This document shows positions 36,266 through 45,778 of a stretch of DNA of 64,000 nucleotides, in pieces. Numbering within the stretch: position 1 is the first letter of the stretch; the number at the start of each line of letters is the position of its first letter. Origin of the DNA: Bacteroidia bacterium (GTDB taxonomy: Bacteria; Bacteroidota; Bacteroidia; UKL13-3); assembly GCA_014376805.1 (NCBI GenBank), contig JACMQU010000117.1:1-64000 (forward strand), written 5' to 3'. The notes below the pieces were generated by a model, which worked only from the letters and a program-made list of their open reading frames with translations, had not been told where the DNA came from and searched no databases. The position numbers and the translations under genes were made by a program.

Positions 36266-37948
36266 ATGAGGTTAATAGAATGTGTGCCTAATTTTAGTGA
36301 AGGTAATGATATGCAGATTATTAAGCAAATTACGGATGTTATAGAAAGTGTTCAGGGCGTGATGTTACTGGATGTAGATGCAGGTAAAGGCACTAACCGA
36401 ACTGTTGTTACCTTTGTAGGCGGGCCGGAAGCCGTTATTGAAGCAGCTTTTCTTGCTATCAGTAAAGCCGCTGAACTCATTGATATGCGTAAACATAAAG
36501 GGGAGCATTCCCGTATGGGGGCTACCGATGTTTGTCCATTGATTCCTATAAGCGGGATTAGTATGGAAGAGACTGTTTTATTTGCGCAAAAACTAGGAAA
36601 AAGAGTAGGAGAAACTTTAGCTATTCCTGTTTATTTATACGAGTATGCACAACCTGATCAGGAAAGGAATAATCTTTCTGTGATTCGGGCGGGTGAGTAT
36701 GAGGGTTTTTTTGATAAAATAAAATTACCGGATTGGAGGCCAGATTATGGGACTGCCGTTTTTAATGTAAAAGCCGGTGGAACTGTTATAGGAGCACGTG
36801 ATTTTTTAATTGCCTATAATATTAACCTCAATTCAAAATCAGTGCGACTAGCAAATTCAATTGCTTTTGATGTAAGAGAAGCAGGAAGGGTTAAAAGAGA
36901 AGGAAATCCTGTTACAGGTAAAGTGGTAAAGGATAGTGAAGGGAATGATGTCAGGGTTCCAGGAACTTTGAAATCATGTAAAGCGATTGGCTGGTATATT
37001 GAAGAGTATGGTATTGCACAGATAAGCATGAACCTCACAAATTATAAAGTTACTTCTGTGCATAATGCTTTTGAAGAAGTGTGTAAAAGTGCTGACAGCC
37101 GTGGCATACGAATAACTGGCAGCGAACTGGTTGGTCTGATACCCTTACAAGCTATGATAGATGCGGGAAAATATTTCTTACAAAAACAAAAAAGATCAAC
37201 AGGTGTAAGTGAACAAGAGTTGATACAAATGGCTATTACATCATTGGGGCTGGATCAGTTAAGTAAATTTGATCCGGAACAGAAAATAATAGAATATAAA
37301 TTACGCAACACCACAAAAGAACGTTTAATAAAGATGGATCTGCTTGCTTTTGCTAATGAAACTGCAAGTGAAAGTCCGGCACCGGGCGGGGGCTCTATTA
37401 GCGCATACGTGGGAAGTTTAGGTGTGGCCTTAGGAACGATGGTAGCTAATCTGAGTGCGGGTAAAAAAGGCTGGGAAGATCAGCTTGCTTTTTTTAGTGA
37501 TATGGCTGCTTCGGGCCAGCTTATAAAAGATGCTTTGTTGAAAGCCGTTGATGAAGATACCGCCGCATTCACTGAAATAATGATGGCCTTTGCTCTTTCT
37601 AAAAACAATGAACAAGAAAAAGCAAACAGGATAGCGGCTATTGAAATTGCTACCAAATATGCCTGCGAAATTCCGCTAAAAGTGATGCGAATTGCTAACA
37701 GCAGTTTGCCGTTATTACGCGCTATGATAGAAAAAGGAAATCAAAATTCTGTTACCGATGCCGGGGTGGGTGTTTTATGCGTGAAAGCCGCAGTGAAAGG
37801 TGCTTATTTTAATGTAATGGTTAATGCTAAAGGATTAAAAGATAAAGTGTTTGCCGATAAAATAATTGCCGATTCTAAAATATTACTTGCCCACAATGAA
37901 CAAGAGGCAGATGCTTTGATTGAAGTGATTGAAAAGGCTGTGGCTTAA
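36266..37948 (+). CDS. ftcD: Bifunctional glutamate formimidoyltransferase / formimidoyl-THF cyclodeaminase
   Basis: 560 residues from the ATG at 36266, where the family's MRLIECVPNFSEGND begins; a frame open 34 codons further upstream encodes an unlikely hydrophobic extension. The transferase domain (about 1-325) has the KHKGEHSRMGATDVCPLIPI substrate loop. The cyclodeaminase domain (about 345-560) begins LLAFANETASESPAPGGGSI and holds a Gly-rich loop. It moves the formimino group from formiminoglutamate to tetrahydrofolate and releases ammonia, the last steps of histidine degradation. HutI, the enzyme two steps earlier, is encoded at 45779. HutH and HutU are not in the window. Confidence 0.93.
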   Translation: MRLIECVPNFSEGNDMQIIKQITDVIESVQGVMLLDVDAGKGTNRTVVTFVGGPEAVIEAAFLAISKAAELIDMRKHKGEHSRMGATDVCPLIPISGISMEETVLFAQKLGKRVGETLAIPVYLYEYAQPDQERNNLSVIRAGEYEGFFDKIKLPDWRPDYGTAVFNVKAGGTVIGARDFLIAYNINLNSKSVRLANSIAFDVREAGRVKREGNPVTGKVVKDSEGNDVRVPGTLKSCKAIGWYIEEYGIAQISMNLTNYKVTSVHNAFEEVCKSADSRGIRITGSELVGLIPLQAMIDAGKYFLQKQKRSTGVSEQELIQMAITSLGLDQLSKFDPEQKIIEYKLRNTTKERLIKMDLLAFANETASESPAPGGGSISAYVGSLGVALGTMVANLSAGKKGWEDQLAFFSDMAASGQLIKDALLKAVDEDTAAFTEIMMAFALSKNNEQEKANRIAAIEIATKYACEIPLKVMRIANSSLPLLRAMIEKGNQNSVTDAGVGVLCVKAAVKGAYFNVMVNAKGLKDKVFADKIIADSKILLAHNEQEADALIEVIEKAVA

Positions 37949-38373
37949 TTGCCAATTACCTGAATTAAACTACTGGATTATTATAAGAATTTTAACCTTC
38001 GGGTATATTTTGTTTTTATGGTTTAAATAATGAAGAAGTAAATTTTAACTTATAAAAAAATCTATGGTAGTTGATAAAATCGATTCAAAGATTATATCGT
38101 TTTATTGAAAAAAAACTACTGATACTTTTAAGGTTTAATTATTTTTACCAGCGAACCTTATCTATAGAGATCACGGTTAAAACAAGCTACTATTTCCTCC
38201 TGCAATCCGGTTGAAAATTAAATCCTATTTATAGGATTTAGTTGCAATCAGTTATTAGGGTATTCATTTTATTCGTGTTTAATTTGAGCCGTTCAATTTA
38301 CAAAAATAATAAAGCTGAATGTAATGAAATTTGGTTAGATATTTAAAAAAATTGTCAGTTAAAAATTAATGCA
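37949..38373. other. Gene-free interval upstream of the IS200-like gene
   Basis: AT-rich, no gene. It contains the perfect palindrome listed at 38220-38239, which could be the left subterminal hairpin of the IS200-like element. Confidence 0.45.
38220..38239. repeat. Perfect inverted repeat AAATCCTA-TTTA-TAGGATTT
   Basis: Eight-base arms around a TTTA loop, 134 bases ahead of the IS200-like start codon. Its core CCTATTTATAGG is identical to the core of the palindrome at 39378-39397. Confidence 0.7.
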
Positions 38374-38799
38374 ATGGAGCAAAAATTTTCAAAAAAAATT
38401 ATACATTTGATGTTTTCAACCGATAAAGGAGAGGCCCTCATCTTAGAAGATAAGGAAAGTATTATATATGATTACTTATCGATGCAATTAAAGGAACAGC
38501 ATTGCACTCCTAAAGCAATCAATGGCATGCCGGATCATATTCATTTGTTATTTGAATTGAATCAACCAAAACCCATTCATGAAATTGTAAGTAAGGTGAA
38601 AGAAAACAGCAGATACTGGATAAATAAACAAGGATTATTGTGTGAGAATTTTACCTGGCAAAAAGGCTCTGGCGTTTTCAATATTCATGAACGTGATGCA
38701 AAAAGTCTGAGTACCTATATTCTTAACCAGAAAGGGATTCATCAAACCATTAGTTTTAAGGAAGAATATATGTCATATCTTAAATTAAATTTATTGTAA
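38374..38799 (+). CDS. tnpA: IS200/IS605-type Y1 transposase (HUH, TnpA-like)
   Basis: 141 residues. The HUH metal motif is in GMPDHIHLLFEL; the catalytic Tyr is in SLSTYILNQKGIHQ, followed by the usual end FKEEYMSYLKLN. Length and motifs are those of a complete single-domain Y1 transposase, which moves single-stranded DNA between hairpin-marked ends. No tnpB is present. Palindromes with an identical core lie on either side (38220 and 39378). The gene looks intact. Confidence 0.88.
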   Translation: MEQKFSKKIIHLMFSTDKGEALILEDKESIIYDYLSMQLKEQHCTPKAINGMPDHIHLLFELNQPKPIHEIVSKVKENSRYWINKQGLLCENFTWQKGSGVFNIHERDAKSLSTYILNQKGIHQTISFKEEYMSYLKLNLL

Positions 38800-38928
38800 T
38801 TTTACGGTTTATTTATAAAGCCGGATGTTATATAATATAAAAGTTTTTTCTGATTGGTTTATTGGATCAAAATTGCGTTTTGTTATGCACAAAAGACCTT
38901 AAATACAATTTGTAAACAGGTAAATTTT

Positions 38929-38945
38929 ATACCTTTAGCAGGTAT
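38929..38945. repeat. Inverted repeat ATACCT-TTAGC-AGGTAT
   Basis: Six-base perfect arms around five bases, 130 bases after the IS200-like stop. The arms are the first six bases of the octamer repeated further on. Confidence 0.5.
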
Positions 38946-39235
38946 GTGGTAGCTAATTGTACGTAACTGATTGCTATTCGCTTTCCTGTATTTTTTTTTA
39001 AAATTCTTCTGTTTAAAATTTTAAATTGAATTGCAGTTGCAATAGGGCTTCCGGTGCAACTGCAATATGGTAACTTTTAATTAATGGCAGTACAATTATG
39101 TTCCAATTTATTTTATTTGGGTAACTTTTTTAAAGCCTTAGTTTTGGCTTAACAGGCTAAAACGGAGCTTTAAAATGAATTAACAACCCATACGGATTTT
39201 AGCATAACTCCGGAGGGCATTTTTTTCGGGTATCC

Positions 39236-39640
39236 ATAGGTATTATAATTTATGATTTTTAACCCGTGTAAAAATCTATCGTGAAATTGTGGTTCTTTAT
39301 TATTTATATCCATACCTATATCTTGGTAAAAATCATATTTTGTTGTGTCAAAGGTGTGGAAATTCAGATTTTTAATCAATACCTATTTATAGGTATTTTT
39401 GAGTCTGAATAAAATTGCCTGCATGTTCCTGTTATATCCTTTAAACTAACAACAATTTAAATGTATGGGTAAGGTTCCTTTTTAAACGCAAGTATTCTGG
39501 TAGGTTTGTGCTTTCTTATAAATAATGTAACAGTACCATGTAACTGCTGTTACTTTATAAGAACTGTGGTAGAATTTGAATTTAGTTTCACGTACATTTA
39601 ATTCAAACTGGCTGTTTGTTTAAATGATTTCCATAGGTAT
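39236..39640. repeat. Cluster of five octamers ATACCTAT / ATAGGTAT
   Basis: Exact copies at 39236-39243 (reverse), 39312-39319 (forward), 39379-39386 (forward), 39389-39396 (reverse) and 39633-39640 (reverse). Near copies (ATACCTAC, ATACCTAA) follow at about 39726 and 39775. Five exact copies in about 400 bases is far above chance. Confidence 0.7.
39378..39397. repeat. Perfect inverted repeat AATACCTA-TTTA-TAGGTATT
   Basis: Eight-base arms and the same TTTA loop as at 38220, with T residues following on the + strand. It could be the right-end hairpin of the IS200-like element or a terminator. Confidence 0.65.
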
Positions 39641-39959
39641 GTCTAAGTCATCCTGATTGTAGTCGCTCATAAAGTTGGGTTTAACCACTATCCTCCAATG
39701 TGAGCGAGTACAAGTGCAAAGAAAATACCTACGGAGAGGGTGTTTTTAATAAGTAAAAAGCACCAAATAATACCTAAAAATTTTCTGTCTGTTACCCACG
39801 CGTAAATGGTAAATAAGTAAATTATTTAAAGTTGTAGTAGCCTAATCTATCAGGCAATTCCATTAGCTATATTGCACGTAACAATTTATTTGGGATGACA
39901 TGATTTTGAATGATAATAAAATGCAATTTTTATAGGGGGATTTTTTGGTTTGTGCACCA

Positions 39960-41390
39960 CTAATTTTTTACTTCAGCAATTTTATTGATCATCCCTTTAA
40001 AAATAAAACCATGAAATGGAAATACCGAATACCAGTATAATCTGCCTAATAAGCCCAATGGTCTGAATGTTGCGGTTTGCGTTAGAATATTATTTTTGTC
40101 AATTTTAAATTCCAGCCATGCTTCGCCCGGCAGTTTCATTTCTGCATATAACAATAATCGTTTCTCTTCTTTATCTGCAAAAAGAACACGCCAAAAATCA
40201 AGGGCGTCACCCGATACTATTTCTGTCTCACTTTTTCTTCCTCTTCTCATTCCTACTCCACCGGAAAGCTGATCTAAAAAGCCTCTTATTTTCCAAAGCC
40301 AGTTGCCGTAATACCAACCGGTTTTACCACCAATAGACCAAATTTTTTCAAGCGAGGTGTGACCTGTTTTAAGCTGAAGTACACGAATATCTTTATAGCA
40401 TCCGTTAACCGGTACTTCAATAAGTTTAGAAAAACCTTTGCTGAATATTTGACTTGTTTGCGCATCTTTCCAGCTTGAGAGCACTTGGTTTTGTTCAATT
40501 TTATCAAAGGCAAGTTTTATGGAGGTGTTATAATCCAATAATTTTATACCCAGCAACGAAGTTAAATTGTTGGGTTTGCAGGTCACTTCAATTTTCATGC
40601 TATTTACTAAATTCTTTGCAAGCGCAAAAGATGTGGCCGTTACAAAATATAACCAGTAGGAAGAAATTTTTGGTGTCATTATCGGTACGATAATTATATG
40701 CCTTTTCAACCCACGTATTTTTGCAAAACGTAAAAGCATCTCCTTATAACTTAAAATGTCGGGACCACCAATGTCATAACTTTTATTATAAGTTTCTACA
40801 TTACCAATAACACCACTTAAAAATTCTACAACGTTGCGAATAGCAATAGGCTGACATTTTGTTTTTATCCAGCGCGGAGCAATCATGATAGGTAATTTCT
40901 CCACTAAATCGCGAATGATTTCAAAAGAGGCACTTCCTGAACCTACTATGATACCGGCTTTTAAAGTTGTAAGTGCGAACCTGGCTTCTGATAAAATTGA
41001 TTCCACATTTTTTCTGGAAGATAAATGCTTGGATAACTCAGCAGCATTGCTAATTCCACTTAAATAAATAACCTGTTTAGTATTAGTTTGTTCAATTCGT
41101 TCTTTAAAATTTAAAGCACATATTTCCTCCATGTTTTCAAAGTCACCTGTTTGTGTAGACATGGAATGGATAAGGTAATAAGCTAAATCAATATCCTCCG
41201 GAATAAGCTCTAAACTTTTTTTGTTCAAAAAATCGGACTCTATTACACAGAGATTTGGAGACATAAACTTTTTCTTGTTAAATCTGTTTTTGTCTCTTAC
41301 GCAACAAATCACTTCATGACCATTTTGCAATAAAACAGGCAATAACCTTTGTGCTATATATCCGGTTACTCCGGTAAGAAGAATTTTCAT
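39960..41390 (-). CDS. NAD(P)-binding SDR-type protein with DUF2867 domain
   Basis: 476 residues. An atypical SDR domain opens with the nucleotide loop TGVTGYIAQRLLP (7-19) and continues to about residue 300 (LAYYLIHSM, VIYLSGIS, YDIGGPDILSYKEML). The C-terminal 150 residues (SLEKIWSIGGKTGWYYGNWL, then SGGVGMRRGR and PLGLLGRLYWYSVFPFHGFI) are DUF2867. The same two-domain protein occurs widely in Bacteroidota and Proteobacteria, often near photolyase and other SDR genes; its reaction is not known. The neighbouring SDR gene at 41553 has the same orientation, 162 bases upstream. Confidence 0.85.
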   Translation of the reverse strand: MKILLTGVTGYIAQRLLPVLLQNGHEVICCVRDKNRFNKKKFMSPNLCVIESDFLNKKSLELIPEDIDLAYYLIHSMSTQTGDFENMEEICALNFKERIEQTNTKQVIYLSGISNAAELSKHLSSRKNVESILSEARFALTTLKAGIIVGSGSASFEIIRDLVEKLPIMIAPRWIKTKCQPIAIRNVVEFLSGVIGNVETYNKSYDIGGPDILSYKEMLLRFAKIRGLKRHIIIVPIMTPKISSYWLYFVTATSFALAKNLVNSMKIEVTCKPNNLTSLLGIKLLDYNTSIKLAFDKIEQNQVLSSWKDAQTSQIFSKGFSKLIEVPVNGCYKDIRVLQLKTGHTSLEKIWSIGGKTGWYYGNWLWKIRGFLDQLSGGVGMRRGRKSETEIVSGDALDFWRVLFADKEEKRLLLYAEMKLPGEAWLEFKIDKNNILTQTATFRPLGLLGRLYWYSVFPFHGFIFKGMINKIAEVKN

Positions 41391-41552
41391 AAACTAATAG
41401 AAATTATTTTCCGATTTGTAATGACAATTTAAATTTATTGATTTTTTTATCAAAAACATCCTTTTTTAAAAATGTTTTTTCTTGAAGAATTTTTTCATAT
41501 TACAAGTAAGTTTTCTATTAGTTTATTTAATTAATTGTGTGGCATAAAATAT

Positions 41553-42251
41553 CTATGTGTTTAAAGAAGACATGCCACCATCAATATGCATTATCTGCCC
41601 GGTAATCCAATTTGCTTTATCCGAAAGTAGAAATGCGGACATATCAGCGATATCGTTTGGGGTACCAATTCTTTTTAAAGGATTGTGTTGTTTATTTGCT
41701 TCCAGTTTTTGATCAGTATTAATAAGAGAAGCTGCAAGTGGCGTATTGGTTAAGGAAGGTGCTATACAATTAACTCTTATTTTGGGAGCTAATTCAGCAG
41801 CCAGTGCTTTTGTCAGTCCTTCAATTGCCCCTTTAGAAGCAGAGACTTGTGAATGAAAAGGAAAGCCTATTTGAACGGCTACGGTAGAAAATAAAAGAAT
41901 GGATGAATTTTCAGCATTTTTTAATTTTGGCAACACAGCTTGTATAATTTTAATTGCTCCTATCACCTGAATGTTGAAATCAATTAAAAATTCTGAAGGT
42001 GGAATTCTGCTAAAAGGTTTAAGATTGATAGTGCCAGGACAATACACCACTGCATTTATCGTATCCGGCAAATAGTCTAAATTTAAACTTTCGTCTAACA
42101 CATTCAAATAATGGTACTCAATTAAACTATTATTTGAAATTAATTTATTTTTATTATATGTTCCATACACCTGATGACCGGATTCACATAATTGTTCAGC
42201 AAGTTTTTTCCCAATTCCCGAGGATGCGCCAATGATTAAATAGTTTGCCAT
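41553..42251 (-). CDS. SDR-family oxidoreductase
   Basis: 232 residues: nucleotide loop IIGASSGIGKKLAEQL at the N-terminus and NCIAPSLTNTPLA and WITGQIMHIDGGMSSL near the end. The catalytic Tyr-x3-Lys position reads SQVSASKGAIEG, so the lysine is kept but the usual Tyr is replaced by Ser. That is unusual: it may be a divergent catalyst or a non-catalytic member. The substrate is unknown. Confidence 0.82.
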   Translation of the reverse strand: MANYLIIGASSGIGKKLAEQLCESGHQVYGTYNKNKLISNNSLIEYHYLNVLDESLNLDYLPDTINAVVYCPGTINLKPFSRIPPSEFLIDFNIQVIGAIKIIQAVLPKLKNAENSSILLFSTVAVQIGFPFHSQVSASKGAIEGLTKALAAELAPKIRVNCIAPSLTNTPLAASLINTDQKLEANKQHNPLKRIGTPNDIADMSAFLLSDKANWITGQIMHIDGGMSSLNT

Positions 42252-42621
42252 AATTGTAATACTATAATTTTATAGACTTATAACAAACGGATTGGTATTT
42301 TGTTGCGTTTTTATATAAACTTGATGATAAACAATAAGAATCAACATTATAGTAAAAGCCTTAGAAGAGCTTTTAACTGTATAAATCCTGACAGTGATTA
42401 ATTAACCTGTTTCTTCCTAAATCACATTTTTACCCGGTAAGATATAATATGTGAACTAGGGTTAACTTAATTTACTTTAATCAACAGCGTAGGCATAAAG
42501 TTTAATCGATAGATTTAGATTTTGTGAACAAAGCAATTTCGTCCATATAAAACTTGTGAGTATTACAATTTGTTTGCCTGATAACTTAATCCATTAAATT
42601 TATAAGTTTCCCGGGTTAAAA
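42252..42621. other. Gene-free interval
   Basis: No gene, RNA or repeat that I can support. A clean promoter for the SDR gene at 42251 is not visible. Confidence 0.4.
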
Positions 42622-42888
42622 TTAACCATTTAAATAGTCATTTAGTTTTCCTTCAATTGCTTTGCAACTTACTAAGAATGGTTTTTTTGAAATTGTTATA
42701 TGGATAGGTGATGAATCATTCAGCATATAATTTCCTATAATCTCCCCAAGGGGAGTTGGGGTGCTAAAATTACCCGATGAAGTATCACCGTTAAATACAC
42801 CGCCTGCTCCATTTATAGCTTCAGAAACTTTTGTGATCAGGCTATTAGCATCCCCGTTAAATTCTATAGAAAATGAACAATGTGACAT
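42622..42888 (-). CDS. Small conserved hypothetical protein
   Basis: 88 residues, no signal peptide. The pattern (FSIEFNGDANSLITKVSEAI, GGVFNGDTSSGNFSTPTPLG, then IGNYMLNDSSPIHITI and a final SCKAIEGKLNDYL) is that of a small beta-sheet protein common in Bacteroidota. Its opening resembles SRPBCC-like or polyketide-cyclase-like sheets, but I would not assign a function. It lies 46 bases after the PIG-L gene on the same strand and may be co-transcribed with it. Confidence 0.65.
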   Translation of the reverse strand: MSHCSFSIEFNGDANSLITKVSEAINGAGGVFNGDTSSGNFSTPTPLGEIIGNYMLNDSSPIHITISKKPFLVSCKAIEGKLNDYLNG

Positions 42889-42934
42889 CTTAGTTTTTTT
42901 AATTGTAATACAAATTTATACTTACCCAAATATC

Positions 42935-45490
42935 TTATTTACCATACTCCACCAGGTTCACAAATAATCTATATGCACCAGGCACGCCTGCCGGTAATTC
43001 CCTAAAGAAAGCAAGACCTGTATAAATATAAGTTCCTTTGCCATATTTGGCAATTATGAGGCTTCCCTTGTTAGGCTTTTCATTAGGGTCGTTCATGAGC
43101 AGCGGGCATTGAAAATTTGAGTCCAGGTCGCTCGCAAAATATATTCCTCTTTCCTGTATCCATCCATCAAAATCTTTACCGGTAATTTTATTTGGTTTGT
43201 TCAGGAGAGCATGATCAGGAATCGCAAAAGTTACAGGGGCCTCTTCAATGGTTACACGTTCTCTGCTAAGCTTAAATGGAACCGGCGAAATCTGCTCTTT
43301 TAACGGGCCTGCAAAACTGTTGGTATTGTATTGCACCACCAGGTTCCCTCCATTCTTTACATAATCAAACACGCGCTGCTTAAATTGTTGTAGTTTTTCA
43401 TTGGTATTAAATGCACGCACCCCAACAACTATTGATGGATAAATTGAAAGGTCGCCGTTTTGTAATTGCTGATCCGAAATTTTCACCACCTGATAGCCTA
43501 CCTGTTCAAGTGAGTTAACAATTTCGTCACCTGCGCCTTCTATGTATCCAACGGTTTGCAGTTTCCTGTTCAGATTCATTTTAACAAGTTTTGCTTCTGC
43601 CACCGGGAACCATGTTTGAACGGGAATATGATCGTATTTTATTTCTTTGATCCCACGACCATACTCAACATTATTTACGGTAGCCGAAACTTTCATAGTT
43701 GATTCCATATCAAATGCGGGAGGAGTAAGCATAAAAGACATTACCAGTTCATCTCCTTTAACGGCTATTTCAAATGCCAGTCCTTTATCAGTGTTAGAAT
43801 TAAATTCTTCATGTGGTTTATTGTCTTTCGAAGTCATCTTCCATCCATCAGGAATCTGAATATTCAACTGCCCCTTTACATTGTTGCGACCTGCCTTTAA
43901 GGTAATAAAAATTTCTTTGGATTTTTCAGCTGCAAACACCACACTTTTTTGCTGAAGATTGATCATTACAGGAGGTGTAATTATTAAAGGCCGGTAAAGT
44001 TCCCCTTTTTCAGGATCAGACCATTTATACTGAAATTTTCTATATAAACTATAATTATAATAACCATCAATCTGAAATGCGAAATCTGATAAATAACCTT
44101 TAGAATTGTATGGGTTTTCAGTTAACATATTTTCGGTGATTTGAAATGAATTATCCTTGATTGGATAAAATAACCAATAGGGCATGGTTAACGATGAATC
44201 TTTGTGCGGATCGCTATCTAAAGTTGCATGCAGGAATTTATAAACTGAATCTTTTCTTAATATAATATCGTAATCAGGCAAACCACCTTCGCCATTGTAG
44301 CCACTATAAATAAAGCCGTTTAAAGAGATCCGGTTATTGCCTCTGTTAATGGCATTAAACGTCATCTTCAATGTATCATCAAGTGAATAGTTATAGGTAT
44401 TAGACAGGGTTTCCACAAATAATCCGGCACATGCAGTAATCAATTCATTCGCTTCATAAAACTTCATGGTTTCGGAAGTTATTTTTGTATGATCAATATT
44501 ATTTATCTGATTAAGCTGATCGATAAAAGTTTTCAGATAGAAGATGGTGAGTTCAGGCTTTTGCGCATTAAATTTTTTAATGGCTTTGTTTAAATTTTTT
44601 TCAATTGCTTTTCCTCCTTTTACATGCTGCCAGGTAAAGTCTATTCCCTTAAATAGATCCTTTACCGTTGTGTCGCCTCTAACCGGTTTAAAGTATTCAA
44701 AGGATTCACCTCTTTGCTTGGCACTGCCAAAACCCTGAGATTTATGCATGCTGCGACTTTCTGCTGCAAGTTCTCCACAGCTTTTGCCTAGTAAGGGATT
44801 ATATGCACCTACATCTAATTTTATTAATTGGCTCAGATCTGCATTAGGGTTGAAAAAGCGTGCAGTACTGTTATGAAATAACCGCTTTGGTTGCCATGTA
44901 TCTACAAACGCTAACTGCTCCGGAAAGCGGTTCTTATCACCTGCTGCATCATATGCTTCTTCTGCCAGCAAAGCAGATGCTGTATGATGTCCATGGCCGC
45001 CGCTGCCATCAGTTGAAAAGCGGGTGATAATAATATCTGGTCTGAAACTTCTAATGATCCATACCACATCTGCCAGTATGGAATCATGAGTCCATTTGGT
45101 AAAAGTTTCCTGTACATTTTTACTGTAACCAAAATCATAAGCGCGTGTAAAAAATTGTTCCGCACCATCAACCCGGCGTGCTGCCAAAAGCTCCTGGGTT
45201 CTGATCAGGCCTAATTCTATGCCTTGCTCTGAACCAATTAAATTCTGACCGCCATCGCCGCGTGTTAAACTCAGATAGCCTGTGCGCAAACATTTCTCAT
45301 TTTCGAGATATGCCAGTAACCGGGTGTTTTCATCATCAGGATGTGCAGCTATATAAAGTACGGAGCCAACAGTATTTAGTTTCTTCAATTGCAGTAGTAT
45401 TTCTGATGAAGTATAACTATGTGGTGCCTGGGCAATTGCAGCGGCTGCTATATAAAATAATAGCACAAGACTGAGTAAATTCTTATTCAT
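42935..45490 (-). CDS. Secreted PIG-L (LmbE-like) deacetylase with C-terminal ThuA/GATase-like domain
   Basis: 851 residues. Signal peptide MNKNLLSLVLLFYIAAAAIA-QAP. The PIG-L deacetylase domain (about 35-270) has the zinc motif IAAHPDDENTRLLAYL and the second metal His in SGGHGHHTASALL. A middle beta region is followed by a C-terminal Rossmann-like domain (about 640-851: YPSIVVGVRAFNTNEKLQQF and YVKNGGNLVVQYNTNSF). PIG-L enzymes take acetyl from N-acetylglucosamine groups; the large periplasmic two-domain version is common in this phylum and its natural substrate is not known. Confidence 0.85.
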   Translation of the reverse strand: MNKNLLSLVLLFYIAAAAIAQAPHSYTSSEILLQLKKLNTVGSVLYIAAHPDDENTRLLAYLENEKCLRTGYLSLTRGDGGQNLIGSEQGIELGLIRTQELLAARRVDGAEQFFTRAYDFGYSKNVQETFTKWTHDSILADVVWIIRSFRPDIIITRFSTDGSGGHGHHTASALLAEEAYDAAGDKNRFPEQLAFVDTWQPKRLFHNSTARFFNPNADLSQLIKLDVGAYNPLLGKSCGELAAESRSMHKSQGFGSAKQRGESFEYFKPVRGDTTVKDLFKGIDFTWQHVKGGKAIEKNLNKAIKKFNAQKPELTIFYLKTFIDQLNQINNIDHTKITSETMKFYEANELITACAGLFVETLSNTYNYSLDDTLKMTFNAINRGNNRISLNGFIYSGYNGEGGLPDYDIILRKDSVYKFLHATLDSDPHKDSSLTMPYWLFYPIKDNSFQITENMLTENPYNSKGYLSDFAFQIDGYYNYSLYRKFQYKWSDPEKGELYRPLIITPPVMINLQQKSVVFAAEKSKEIFITLKAGRNNVKGQLNIQIPDGWKMTSKDNKPHEEFNSNTDKGLAFEIAVKGDELVMSFMLTPPAFDMESTMKVSATVNNVEYGRGIKEIKYDHIPVQTWFPVAEAKLVKMNLNRKLQTVGYIEGAGDEIVNSLEQVGYQVVKISDQQLQNGDLSIYPSIVVGVRAFNTNEKLQQFKQRVFDYVKNGGNLVVQYNTNSFAGPLKEQISPVPFKLSRERVTIEEAPVTFAIPDHALLNKPNKITGKDFDGWIQERGIYFASDLDSNFQCPLLMNDPNEKPNKGSLIIAKYGKGTYIYTGLAFFRELPAGVPGAYRLFVNLVEYGK

Positions 45491-45778
45491 AATAATCTCT
45501 CAAAGTAAAATAAAACACCCCATAATTTTACACTAAAAAAAATAAACTTTGTTTTTACTAAGTTGCTTACAGTTAAATTATAGCTAAATGGTGCGAACTT
45601 ATAACCCCTGCCCGCAAAATCCGAGTTAGCTGTGAGCTTTTATAGCATAGGTTTTCTGTAAGTAATTTAAGGAGGTTTTTTATAACTACATAACTTTTGC
45701 CAATGACATGCGGAAGGACCAAAATGCTTTAACGCCAAATTTTAAACAGCCATAAAAATGCTTTACTTTGCAAGGATT

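Larger units (their letters stand above)
38800..39959. other. Gene-free kilobase rich in small inverted repeats
   Basis: About 1,160 bases with no gene I can support; one open frame on the minus strand (39170-39379) would need a TTG start inside a palindrome. The stretch holds three features listed separately: the inverted repeat at 38929, the palindrome at 39378 and a cluster of the octamer ATACCTAT/ATAGGTAT. Confidence 0.5.

Noticed and set aside
39170-39379. 69-codon minus-strand open frame with protein-like composition
   Set aside because: It would need a TTG start lying inside the palindrome at 39378, has no recognisable homology and no promoter.
39236-39640. Replication origin (iteron or DnaA-box cluster)
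   Set aside because: No TTATNCACA-type boxes and no dnaA, dnaN, gidA or rep gene nearby; the octamer cluster is kept only as an unexplained repeat.
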